From a virus: DNA of 64,000 nt. Location: the IMG/VR virus record IMGVR_UViG_3300025695_001209, positions 1 to 64,000 of that record, one strand, 5' to 3'. The position numbers and the translations under genes are program-made. Below, in pieces: positions 9,385-18,705 of the stretch. Position 1 is the stretch's first letter; every line of letters starts with the position of its first letter. The notes below the pieces were generated by a model. It ran no database searches, was not told the DNA's origin, and saw nothing but the letters and a program-made list of their open reading frames with translations.

Positions 9385-11077
9385 AATTATCTATTATTGG
9401 TTGCACTATCATATTCATGGTATTAAACCTTCTTTGTGGTGACATCTGATAAAACTTTATGTCTTTAAATGGGTAATGCGCACCATTTAAAAACGGGTAA
9501 TCAACACCAACATTTTCACTATCTATAAACCCATATGGGTACAAATCTCTCCACCTCCACCTTTCTTCAAAGTTCGAATAAAATGCGTAGTCAGGTATGA
9601 AATCAACATCCTGTGCTCGACCTGTTTCCACATAAGGTGAAAATTCTTTAATTTTAATAGTATTGTGTGGGTGATACACATACCCAATAGGTACCGCACC
9701 ACTTACATTAGTGTTGAAGTAAGTAGGGTTAAAACTATATTTGTGTAATAGTTGTGATACCACATTTTCAGTCATTTCAAAGTCATTCCACTCACAAAAA
9801 TCACCTAATAATTCATCATCAATTTTTAAGTTTGAATTATAGTAAAATGTTTTTCCGTTTACTGTGTAAGTTGATAAAGTAATATTATCTTTATTATCGT
9901 TGTTAGACGGTAACCACCACGTATCCACACTATCTTTAAGACGATTAAAGTCCCATCCAACATTAACTGATGTTGTTGGGTTAGATGGTGACGGAGGATT
10001 AAACCAACCCATATACCCTTTATTTAATACCGTAACAAATAGTTCCGTCAAAGGTCTTTGTTGGTTGTCTTTATATCTTGACACATCAATATCCTTTTCA
10101 AACGTGAAAGATGCGGTTTGTGAACTATTTCTAACCGAAACCCTTTGTACGTTGTTAGGTGTAAGTGCTGAGTACTCTAACTTTGAATTATTATTAAATG
10201 GTATATTTTCAAATCCCATTCTGGCCATATTATAATCCTTAATGTCTGTTAGGATTTTATGTTTCCTGACATAGTATTCGGACGTTGTCTCACCTGAGTT
10301 ATTTTTATTTATCACTCTTTTGAACGTACCCGTTACACCATCGTTAAAAGTGGTACCTGTATATCCTAAATCGTATATGGAAAAAACACTCAACTCACTG
10401 TTATACTCCTCATCACCCAACTCATATACTTGAAAATAATTCTCCCCTCCGTAGTCAAATGATAACTTAGCAAATTCCCCCACACTTAAATTATGATTAC
10501 CACCACAGTAAAAAGTTATTAACTCCTTACCTTTAAGTTTTCTTCGTTTAATTGCGAAAGGTATACCATCACTAACATTAAATAATGTTGTTGCACTTAG
10601 TTTTTCATTATAATAAGTCATGGTTTGAGCCGTCACATTTTCAAATGCATATGAAAGATACATCGTCCAATTATATGTCGTAGCACTTTTAGGTATTAAG
10701 TCTACATGCCCGTCAATACCTTCAGTCCTTAAAAAACTAAACTCGTCGTATTGTGGATATCCTTTCCAAGAATTACTCGTTACTGAATTTAAAGCATCCA
10801 CATAATATAAGTCATCTCTAAATGGCGTATAAGTGGTTTTACCTGTGTAAATATTATCAAAAATATTACTTAACTTACCCGTTATTCTTATGGTGTTAGA
10901 CGATTGTCGTTCTTTATCAAACCTTTCCGCCAAATTTAAAATGACAGTTCGGTCTCCCTCAACCATTTGTCGTTTATCACCCTCTAATGTAATTGGTAAC
11001 CCACTATCTATCGTTGGTGCCCCTTTATACTGCTTTTCGCTAGGAACTATTCTTATTTGATTTGGTTCCCTACTCAT
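9377..11077 (-). CDS. Structural protein of the baseplate operon, unknown
   Basis: This 566-residue protein starts with an ATG that overlaps the TGA of the giant upstream gene by four bases (ATGA). The N-terminus (MSREPNQIRIVPSEKQYKG) is polar and is followed by a long beta-rich region with many aromatic residues. No enzyme motif, signal peptide or membrane helix is visible. It may be a baseplate wedge or fibre protein functionally comparable to T4 gp8-gp10, but sequence alone does not show this. Confidence 0.5.
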   Translation of the reverse strand: MSREPNQIRIVPSEKQYKGAPTIDSGLPITLEGDKRQMVEGDRTVILNLAERFDKERQSSNTIRITGKLSNIFDNIYTGKTTYTPFRDDLYYVDALNSVTSNSWKGYPQYDEFSFLRTEGIDGHVDLIPKSATTYNWTMYLSYAFENVTAQTMTYYNEKLSATTLFNVSDGIPFAIKRRKLKGKELITFYCGGNHNLSVGEFAKLSFDYGGENYFQVYELGDEEYNSELSVFSIYDLGYTGTTFNDGVTGTFKRVINKNNSGETTSEYYVRKHKILTDIKDYNMARMGFENIPFNNNSKLEYSALTPNNVQRVSVRNSSQTASFTFEKDIDVSRYKDNQQRPLTELFVTVLNKGYMGWFNPPSPSNPTTSVNVGWDFNRLKDSVDTWWLPSNNDNKDNITLSTYTVNGKTFYYNSNLKIDDELLGDFCEWNDFEMTENVVSQLLHKYSFNPTYFNTNVSGAVPIGYVYHPHNTIKIKEFSPYVETGRAQDVDFIPDYAFYSNFEERWRWRDLYPYGFIDSENVGVDYPFLNGAHYPFKDIKFYQMSPQRRFNTMNMIVQPIIDNCE

Positions 11078-14000
11078 AATGTCTCTTGATTAAGTACATA
11101 TTTATCAATGTATCTATTCATCGCTGATTTACCTGTCTTAAGCCCAAAATAAAAGAAGTAAGGTGAACCCGTATTGATTTTATCTCTTGCCGATGATGGT
11201 GCATCGTTAGACACCTCTATTTGTGTCCCCACTATTTTTGAATTGTAGATGAAACCTGGTTGTTCGGTAGTCGGACTAAACACATCTGATACGTAGTCTT
11301 CTGTCGATGTTAACCTATCCATACTTTGGTAGTTAAATGACCCTAACCCACCTGTCGTGTCTTTAGTTACCCAGTCGTTCAGTTCTGTACCGAATAAACT
11401 ATAACTATTAGGTTTTAACCCCCACTGATAAAAAGGTACCTCTTGGTCATTAAACCCATAATTATCCGTTAGATGACTTGTAAGTGTATCTTGGAAAGTA
11501 AATCTACCAGGTGTTATCATATCCCTATTAATTGTGTTAGCTTCAAACAAAACACCAATAATTGGTTCACCGTCATTATCCTTAACCCACTTTATATTAT
11601 CATCACTATAATTCGAACCTAAAAATGGTACAACACCATACTCAGAGTTTATACTTATTAATTGTGACACATCCCCATCTAATCTATTATTCTCTCGAGT
11701 AAATAATTGGTTTATCGGTGCAATCGCATTACCAACTCTACTCCAAAAATTTGAATTAGATAAACGACTTATTACAAATAATTGTAATATGTCTGAAGTA
11801 TCGTTGTATGATGTACTTTTAATTGTGTCAACAATATATCCTTGGAACTCAGGATTATAACATATCTCTTTAGTGAAGATATCTCTAGGTCCTAAGTCCA
11901 TAATCGTAGTTGGTGTACCTAAATATTTGTTGTTAGAACCATTATTTGGAAGTAAACCCGGTTGATTGTCTCTACCAATAAAATTACCGTTACTATATGG
12001 TGAAACCCGATAAAAAAATGAATTATTAATTGTCTGATACACCACAGTATCCTTACAATATTTATATGTAGGGTCACTTAAGAATTTAGTCTCATTAACA
12101 TCGTTACCATACACATCATCTTTTTGTACTGCAAACATATATAACGAACCGTTAATCCAATTATTAACAAATGTTAAACTCACAACGTTATTACATAAGG
12201 CAAACATCATTCTGAACCTAGCTAACCATTCTGTAAGTATCCCAAAATCTTTACCCACTCTACCAATTCTTGTCACTAAGTAATAACACCCACCTCTCAA
12301 TTTTTCAGACTTCTTTTGGTCAGTTACATAATAACACTCATCGTCAGACGGGTAGACACCAATAGACTCACCGTTACCTGAATAACAAGACAGTGGTACC
12401 ATACCACTACATGAAAATGAACCAATCACTTGTGATGCTACCGCACCTGCATCTTCCCCAAAGTCTTCAGACGAACCAAAATTAACCTCACCAGGTTGTG
12501 TTGAAAATGACATGTCAATCTCACCTTCGTCACTTATAATATAAGTCGCGAAAAATCTATTCTGATGTAAAACAAATCTAAAATCGTGTTGGTCAGAAGT
12601 TGGTAAACTGTCGGACCTCATAACTAAAAATTCATTATCACTCATATTAACACTACTTGTCGGGTTACTGTCGTAATATGTTGGTGAATAATATCTATAA
12701 CCCGAAATAGATGGTGTACCATCTGAATACATAGCACCCACACCTTCAACTATCTCAGTATTTCTATACGCCCAATTATTAACACTAGGTGAAATAGGGG
12801 TAAAATCACTCCACGACCCAACACTAGATACTCTAGCAACATCATTAACATTATCAACTACAGAACCTAATAAGGATACGTTTGGAGACCCACCATACCA
12901 ATTTTCTTTAGTATCCCCATTATAAGAACTATAATCTAAATGATTTTGTGTCGTATAACCACTGTAATTACTATTTGTAGGTGTGAACGTAAATGACTTA
13001 TAATATAGTCTTAACCCTGAAAAATCTGATGAATTATTTGTAGTGATTTCATTATGCTTCACTATTGAGTAGTCTGAAGAGTTTGAATATGGTTGAATAG
13101 GTACATTTAACTTATACTGACCCCTTACTTTATACCCTGAGGTACCCATAGCCTTACCATATAACCTACTTAAATCATATTCAACATCCTGTCTTGGTGT
13201 GTTAGGGTCTACCCCTCTCACTAAAAAGACCACATAAGTATCTTCCCAATCACTATTTAGTTGTATGTTTGGTGTTTGTTGTACATAACCCGTACCAGGG
13301 TACGTGCTTGGTGCGTTAGGAACAAGATAATTACCATTAACTCTTTGCCACCCAAATAGGTACCTCCCTGCTAAAGTATTATTACCAATATTAGAATTGT
13401 ATGGTTGATTAACGTGATTACCCCCTTCCAAAGCATTATAATCGGAAAGTGTTTGCCCTGTAATAATCTGATAATATTCAATATCTGATGCAAAATTGTA
13501 GTCAAGTGTCTGAGTACCACCAGTAATTGTATAAGTCGTAGTGTTTTGAGTTAGAGTACTTTCATTCATATACTCTATAGTCACATTCGCATTACCACTA
13601 GTATCAAACGTTGTCGTCCCTGTTGTTGTTCCTGACACATTAGGGTCAAGACTATCATCAGGGTTTTGAAAAGTTATTACACTACCGGGTGTAAAGTTTA
13701 AATATGAGGTAGAATCCATAACCATCATAATAACATTATCCGTGTGGTCTTTAGTACTATTAAACGGTATATCTTTATTAACTTTTACTTTAATTTTATT
13801 ATACCCACCTTGTTCATGGTACTTTGCCTTAGCATTAAATAAATTGAATTTCTCAGAAAGAGGTAACTCATCACTTCCGAATGTATTACCATTACCGACA
13901 TTCCATGAAACATCTGACCAAGGCGTCTTTTGATATATTTGAGAAGTGGTTACACCATCATATCCTGCCATTGTCATTTGATAACCTAACTGATATAAAC

Positions 14001-16233
14001 TGTCCCAATCATTTGGTACCGTCCCACCTGTCACCGATAGTAAATCATAGAAGTCTGTTGATGTAGTATCGACTAGTTTTGAGTAATTAACATTTAATGT
14101 TGTACCTACAGTCCCAACCAAATCATCATCTTCAGGTTCATTTTCCGGGTCTACCGATTCACATGAACATGCACGACACGCCGGATAAGAAAGATTAGGT
14201 AGTGGTATTGACTTTAACGGACATTCTTTTGCCAAGTACGCATCCTTAAGACTAACTTTTTCAATTTTATTATTTTTCTTCTTGAATAGGTTTATCGCAG
14301 TTATTACCAGATTCATAATAGGTACGATAATCGTTAAAAGGGCATTAATAATAAATCGTAATACAGGCCACAATAAACAGAAAGAATGTGCCACTAATAT
14401 TAATGCGTATAGAGGTATTGTGAAAAGAAGAAGGAATAGACTCACAACTAAATATAGTAGGTCAAAATTCTTAACCCCATCGTTCGTTGGAAACTTATTG
14501 TTAGTACTCTCACAATCTCTGTTTAATATTTCTTTAATCCCTAAAAATCTTCCACGATTATAACCTTTTCTATACTCATCAATCATCTGAGATGGAGTAT
14601 ATACTTTGTTATAATTCATCAAATAGAATGAGTCTTCACAGTTAATAGCAGCATCTTTATCCGCATATTCACCCCAATTTAGTGAGAAGGCGTAACTTTT
14701 TTGAAACTGAGAATATTTGTAATCATATAACTCATAATTAACGGTAACAGGTATGAAAACACCTGAGTTATTTTTTTTAGTAACTCGTATCTCTAAAGTA
14801 CCTCCTGTTGGAAAATCAATTAATTTCTCAGTTCTTAACTGACCATTAACATATATTTCTATTTTCTCAGCATCTGTATTCTCAAATACCTTAACACTTA
14901 AATTACTGGTAAGTCCAATAAATTGTGATTGTACCTCATTAGAGTTATTAAAGTTCACAGGGAATGGACCCGCACTATTGGATAATGTACTTGGGTCGGT
15001 ACCAGGATTAGAAACACTACCATCCCACCCATACTCACGAATTTGAGGGACCACAAAATTTGGTCTAATTACATTCCCCTTTATCGGTATAAACCTTTGA
15101 CCGTCAAACGGACTCGTGTTTTCTTCCGATTGGTATTTAACCTTAAACCTATATTTTCCCTTTGTTGGTATACCAACATCTGGGTCATTTGATAAAACAC
15201 TTTCTCCGAACTCATTTGTGACAACATAATCTAAGTTCATAGGGACATCAGTTACGAATGTTCCTTGGTCATCAATTACTTTCCCACCATTAGGTAACTG
15301 ATGTTGTTCTAATACTGGGTCACCATTTTCATCCAAATCAATGGTTTGTCTTATCGCCATTATTTCACCAGGACCCGTAACTAAACCACATAAATCCCCT
15401 TGCTCTGTTCTTGGCTTACAATTTGGTTTTAATGGTCTATTATCATTATCGCTAAATATTGAACCCATAAACACCGAAGTCGGTCGAATCTCAATACCCA
15501 TTTCCCTTAAATCAAAGTCAGTCCTTGTAATACCAATATTACATAAATCCTCTTGTCCCCAAAAAGATGCAACATCAATATCCTTCACTTGATTTACAAT
15601 CTGAGGTAACTCATCAATATTATTAGATGATTTAAAATTAGAACCATCAAATTGTTCAGCAACCCCCATATTCATCCTTATCAAGTCTTGAGGTCTCAAA
15701 GAGAAACATCCCATGTTTGATAAGTCTAAATCCATTACGATTTTTTGATTACCCAATGGTACACCTGTAATCATGAAATCACCCGACTCATTAGTTTTAA
15801 CCGTATACCTATAATACTTTTCGTATATCTCTAAAACCTCATTTCGAGTCATTACATCCGACCTGGACGGAAAGGTACCTGTTGGCGTGTGTCCACCATA
15901 TTGCTTTTCATACGGTAGTAAGTTATATCGATACCCATCCTCATTTTTATCTGTAACCGACTTATATGGGTATAATGTGGATATTACGGGGTCTTGTAGG
16001 TCCATATCATCGATAGGTACAAATATAGAGACGGTGGCATTAGGTAATCCGAACCCACTATTTGCAACCACTCTACCAACAACAACACCATAGTCAGCAC
16101 AGAATCTTGAATACACATCTTCTTGTCTTAACTTTAAAGAAAGAATCTCTAAAAAGTCAAAGTCTTGCTCAACCGTAACATTAATGTTTTGGTCAGCACC
16201 TAATTTGGTTCTTATTCTGTATGATTTAGACAT
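11074..16233 (-). CDS. Giant baseplate-operon protein with Cna-B-like domain and membrane helices
   Basis: This 1719-residue protein directly follows gp6. Residues about 45-165 look like a carboxypeptidase-regulatory/Cna-B-like beta domain (VVVGRVVANSGFGLPNATVS, later ESGDFMITGVPLGNQKI). Residues about 592-650 form two to three strongly hydrophobic helices beginning FDLLYLVVSLFLLLFTIPLY, followed by a Lys-rich KKKNNK. A Cys cluster (CRACSC) lies near residue 690. The remaining 1000 residues are beta-rich, Ser/Thr/Asn/Gly-rich and lack known motifs. Membrane-type helices are unexpected in a cytoplasmically assembled baseplate protein. They could be buried in the virion and released to the host membrane at infection; that role is speculative. 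Confidence 0.6.
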   Translation of the reverse strand: MSKSYRIRTKLGADQNINVTVEQDFDFLEILSLKLRQEDVYSRFCADYGVVVGRVVANSGFGLPNATVSIFVPIDDMDLQDPVISTLYPYKSVTDKNEDGYRYNLLPYEKQYGGHTPTGTFPSRSDVMTRNEVLEIYEKYYRYTVKTNESGDFMITGVPLGNQKIVMDLDLSNMGCFSLRPQDLIRMNMGVAEQFDGSNFKSSNNIDELPQIVNQVKDIDVASFWGQEDLCNIGITRTDFDLREMGIEIRPTSVFMGSIFSDNDNRPLKPNCKPRTEQGDLCGLVTGPGEIMAIRQTIDLDENGDPVLEQHQLPNGGKVIDDQGTFVTDVPMNLDYVVTNEFGESVLSNDPDVGIPTKGKYRFKVKYQSEENTSPFDGQRFIPIKGNVIRPNFVVPQIREYGWDGSVSNPGTDPSTLSNSAGPFPVNFNNSNEVQSQFIGLTSNLSVKVFENTDAEKIEIYVNGQLRTEKLIDFPTGGTLEIRVTKKNNSGVFIPVTVNYELYDYKYSQFQKSYAFSLNWGEYADKDAAINCEDSFYLMNYNKVYTPSQMIDEYRKGYNRGRFLGIKEILNRDCESTNNKFPTNDGVKNFDLLYLVVSLFLLLFTIPLYALILVAHSFCLLWPVLRFIINALLTIIVPIMNLVITAINLFKKKNNKIEKVSLKDAYLAKECPLKSIPLPNLSYPACRACSCESVDPENEPEDDDLVGTVGTTLNVNYSKLVDTTSTDFYDLLSVTGGTVPNDWDSLYQLGYQMTMAGYDGVTTSQIYQKTPWSDVSWNVGNGNTFGSDELPLSEKFNLFNAKAKYHEQGGYNKIKVKVNKDIPFNSTKDHTDNVIMMVMDSTSYLNFTPGSVITFQNPDDSLDPNVSGTTTGTTTFDTSGNANVTIEYMNESTLTQNTTTYTITGGTQTLDYNFASDIEYYQIITGQTLSDYNALEGGNHVNQPYNSNIGNNTLAGRYLFGWQRVNGNYLVPNAPSTYPGTGYVQQTPNIQLNSDWEDTYVVFLVRGVDPNTPRQDVEYDLSRLYGKAMGTSGYKVRGQYKLNVPIQPYSNSSDYSIVKHNEITTNNSSDFSGLRLYYKSFTFTPTNSNYSGYTTQNHLDYSSYNGDTKENWYGGSPNVSLLGSVVDNVNDVARVSSVGSWSDFTPISPSVNNWAYRNTEIVEGVGAMYSDGTPSISGYRYYSPTYYDSNPTSSVNMSDNEFLVMRSDSLPTSDQHDFRFVLHQNRFFATYIISDEGEIDMSFSTQPGEVNFGSSEDFGEDAGAVASQVIGSFSCSGMVPLSCYSGNGESIGVYPSDDECYYVTDQKKSEKLRGGCYYLVTRIGRVGKDFGILTEWLARFRMMFALCNNVVSLTFVNNWINGSLYMFAVQKDDVYGNDVNETKFLSDPTYKYCKDTVVYQTINNSFFYRVSPYSNGNFIGRDNQPGLLPNNGSNNKYLGTPTTIMDLGPRDIFTKEICYNPEFQGYIVDTIKSTSYNDTSDILQLFVISRLSNSNFWSRVGNAIAPINQLFTRENNRLDGDVSQLISINSEYGVVPFLGSNYSDDNIKWVKDNDGEPIIGVLFEANTINRDMITPGRFTFQDTLTSHLTDNYGFNDQEVPFYQWGLKPNSYSLFGTELNDWVTKDTTGGLGSFNYQSMDRLTSTEDYVSDVFSPTTEQPGFIYNSKIVGTQIEVSNDAPSSARDKINTGSPYFFYFGLKTGKSAMNRYIDKYVLNQETL

Positions 16234-16246
16234 ATAATAGTTTTAA

Positions 16247-16254
16247 GATAAATA
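16247..16254 (-). promoter_or_regulatory. Putative late promoter element, TATTTATC variant, for the 1719-aa gene
   Basis: On the minus strand the 8-mer reads TATTTATC and ends 13 bases before the ATG at 16233. It is a one-base variant of the TATTTATA element found before many transcription-unit starts here. Confidence 0.45.
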
Positions 16255-16309
16255 CTTATCTATCCGTTTTACAATAATAAACCTATAAGTAAGTTTTGTA
16301 AAATGTATA

Positions 16310-18148
16310 TTACTTGTAGTCTACGGTTTTAAGGTTTTTAACCCTAACCTTAATATCTTTTTCAGGGAACCTTACTTGATATATTTGAGATGGTTCCGCA
16401 AAAATGGTCTCATCAACTAATTGTATTTCTCTTGTAAAAGAATCAGAATATCTTTGAGATGTCTCAGCCGATGAGTATTGACCTCCGACCTTATTAATCG
16501 CTTTTAAATCTGTGATTGATATCACACCTGCAACATCCTGTATGTTTCTTTTCATTTCCGAAATAAATACATTTTCACCCATAGTTCTATTTGTCGGTGC
16601 CATGTATTTAGTCACTTCATCAATTATTTTAGTAATAACGTTACCCTGATTCTGACCTGAATCGATAACTACGGATATGTCATATTCTAAATCGATAACC
16701 TGACCAACATTAACAGATATATAATCATTTATCATTCTATATTTTGATAGATAATTGGCAATGTTCTGTTTTAAGGTGTTTGATACCGTCTGAGTTAGAC
16801 TTCCATTAGCATCGTATGATAAGATATTAATATTAATTTTATTATCTTTCTCAGTAATTGCAGTCTTAGCAGGTGCACCGTATTTTCCTGGCATCTTCCT
16901 GATTAAGGCGTTATAGTCATTAATCGTTACCGCTCTGTTTTGTGACGCATAATTAAATGTCACCATATTTCTAACCTCTTCAATAGAAGGTTGGTTAGCA
17001 CCTCCAATAGCTGCAGTGACATTATTGACCGTTAATGAATTGGTTACCGTTTGATTAATGTTATTAGATGGACCACTAACAAAAAAGTTAACAGTACCTA
17101 CTTGATTTATTGCGTTTACACCAATATTTGATTGTGTACCTCCACCAATTCTATATTTAACAAATAATGTAGTGTTTGCAGCTACCGTTCTACCCAATCC
17201 AATATTATTCTGATATTCCTGAATCCTTAATGAAACCCCATTTCTTGCGAACTCAGCCAGTTGGTCATCAGGTGTTGATGTACCTCCACCAAATTGAACC
17301 TTAAGGAAACCTTGAGGTGTGTATTCAGTTATGAACCTTGTCTCAGTATCAATATACTTACCGACTTTTAAACCTGGTACGTCAGATGGTTTTGTCGTAT
17401 CTTCAACAAAAATTGTCGATTCGGCTAATGAGTCTACCTCATACCACTTATCCTGTGCATTTACAAATTCAGAGTATGTTGGTGTAGATTGAAATGATGT
17501 CCCATCTTTTTGTATGATACCTACAACCTCTAAAACATTTTGTTCAGGTAAGAAAAATTCAAAGAATGGTTTAACGTCATTAGGGTTAATCGTTTTTTTG
17601 AATATTTTTGTTAACCCGTTTACCACGACCTCTCTCTTAGTAATTGTATAGTTTACAAGAACATTATTAGAATCAAAATTTGGGATTTTAGTTCTATTAG
17701 GAAAACCTTCATTATTGTATTGAGATGCGAAATCAATGTCATAAACATTTTCGAATACTTGACCTCCACCAATAACTTGTGAACCAGGTCTTAATGTCCC
17801 TAAATATCTTGTATCTTCTTGGTCTCCCGACGCAGGTACCGTTATTGAAAAATCAACAATAGATACTGATGGTCGGTTACCAGGTATCTTCAACCCGTAT
17901 GTTCTGGCAATATTAAAAATAGATGAACGTTGTTGAGCATATTGTAAAACCGTTTCCTGAATACTTCTATCAATATGATAATTTAAGTTATCACCAATTG
18001 CCGCGTTTAGGTCCATCAATACTGAGTAGACCGCAGCATCATTGAAGTTATCTATTAATTCAGGGTAATACTGTTTAGTGTAGTTTACTAAGTCCTGTCT
18101 TAGACCTTCGAAATCTCTTTCCGTATATGAAATCTTTTTACTTGCCAT
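16310..18148 (-). CDS. 6: Baseplate wedge protein, T4 gp6-like (baseplate J family)
   Basis: This 612-residue protein resembles T4 gp6, the baseplate wedge subunit that forms the inner baseplate ring. The N-terminus (YTERDFEGLRQDLVNYTKQY, then a helix with DAAVYSVLMDLNAAIGDNLN) is the characteristic gp6/baseplate-J opening. The C-terminal part contains the DYNALIRKMPGKYGAPAK and INDYISVNVGQVIDLEYDIS segments typical of gp6 and J proteins. Length is close to T4 gp6 (660). It follows gp25 by six bases, the same pairing as in many T4-like phages. It acts in wedge assembly around the hub. Confidence 0.88.
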   Translation of the reverse strand: MASKKISYTERDFEGLRQDLVNYTKQYYPELIDNFNDAAVYSVLMDLNAAIGDNLNYHIDRSIQETVLQYAQQRSSIFNIARTYGLKIPGNRPSVSIVDFSITVPASGDQEDTRYLGTLRPGSQVIGGGQVFENVYDIDFASQYNNEGFPNRTKIPNFDSNNVLVNYTITKREVVVNGLTKIFKKTINPNDVKPFFEFFLPEQNVLEVVGIIQKDGTSFQSTPTYSEFVNAQDKWYEVDSLAESTIFVEDTTKPSDVPGLKVGKYIDTETRFITEYTPQGFLKVQFGGGTSTPDDQLAEFARNGVSLRIQEYQNNIGLGRTVAANTTLFVKYRIGGGTQSNIGVNAINQVGTVNFFVSGPSNNINQTVTNSLTVNNVTAAIGGANQPSIEEVRNMVTFNYASQNRAVTINDYNALIRKMPGKYGAPAKTAITEKDNKININILSYDANGSLTQTVSNTLKQNIANYLSKYRMINDYISVNVGQVIDLEYDISVVIDSGQNQGNVITKIIDEVTKYMAPTNRTMGENVFISEMKRNIQDVAGVISITDLKAINKVGGQYSSAETSQRYSDSFTREIQLVDETIFAEPSQIYQVRFPEKDIKVRVKNLKTVDYK

Positions 18149-18154
18149 CTATTA

Positions 18155-18619
18155 TTAAATATTGATTATTATAAAATCTTTAGATTGAAAGGTACTATCA
18201 GTGATGGTATAATCTATCCTTAGTTTTGCCGTATATTCTTCGACACCTCTACCAGGTAATCTATAAATTCCCCCAACACCTAAATTATCCATATTTAGTT
18301 CCCCTTGAGATTCTAAGTCATCTAAGTAAGGTGTTATTGTTATTTCGTTAATTGTTAAGTTTGGTATATATTTTTCAACCGAATTTATAATGTCTGTTCT
18401 AATACCCTCAAATGTGGTTCCATCCATAGGTTCAAAAATAAACTCATAAATACGTGTACCAAAATCAGGTAAATAATACCGACTACCTTTTCTTGTTAGT
18501 ATAAGGTGTAGTAGGTCAGTTCTTATTTCTTCATCAGTCGTTTGAGAAAGAGAAAGATACTTTCCATCCTTACTATCTTGAAAGGGGAAATTAATACCAT
18601 ATGTTTTACCGTTTGCCAT
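18155..18619 (-). CDS. 25: Baseplate wedge protein, T4 gp25-like
   Basis: This 154-residue protein has the gp25/lysozyme-like W fold pattern: INFPFQDSKDGKYLSLSQTT, then EIRTDLLHLILTRKGSRYYL, PDFGTRIYEFIFEP and a following IRTDIINSVEKY helix. The family's conserved TrxGxRxxxPxFGxxxxxxxFEP block is clear. T4 gp25 is 132 residues. It joins the gp6/gp7/gp53 wedge core and is likely to help trigger sheath contraction. It is the first gene of the leftward baseplate operon. A TATTTATA element lies only four bases upstream of its ATG, so a transcript starting there could be nearly leaderless. Confidence 0.92.
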   Translation of the reverse strand: MANGKTYGINFPFQDSKDGKYLSLSQTTDEEIRTDLLHLILTRKGSRYYLPDFGTRIYEFIFEPMDGTTFEGIRTDIINSVEKYIPNLTINEITITPYLDDLESQGELNMDNLGVGGIYRLPGRGVEEYTAKLRIDYTITDSTFQSKDFIIINI

Positions 18620-18623
18620 TGTC

Positions 18624-18631
18624 TATAAATA
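18624..18631 (-). promoter_or_regulatory. Putative late promoter element TATTTATA for gp25
   Basis: The minus-strand 8-mer TATTTATA lies between the nrdA terminator and the gp25 ATG (18619). This is the expected place for the promoter of the leftward baseplate operon. The four-base spacing to the ATG is shorter than the usual 12-16. Confidence 0.5.
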
Positions 18632-18650
18632 TCTTAACAATTTAAATTAT

Positions 18651-18678
18651 AAAAAAAAGAGGACCTAAGTCCTCTTTT
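18651..18678 (-). terminator. Intrinsic terminator after nrdA
   Basis: A perfect 10-bp stem (AAAAGAGGAC with its complement, loop of four) lies 28 bases after the nrdA stop on the minus strand and is followed by eight T residues. The A tract on the other side makes it potentially bidirectional. It separates the replication block from the baseplate operon. Confidence 0.88.
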
Positions 18679-18705
18679 ATTTAATTTGAATGTAATTTTT
18701 ACCCC

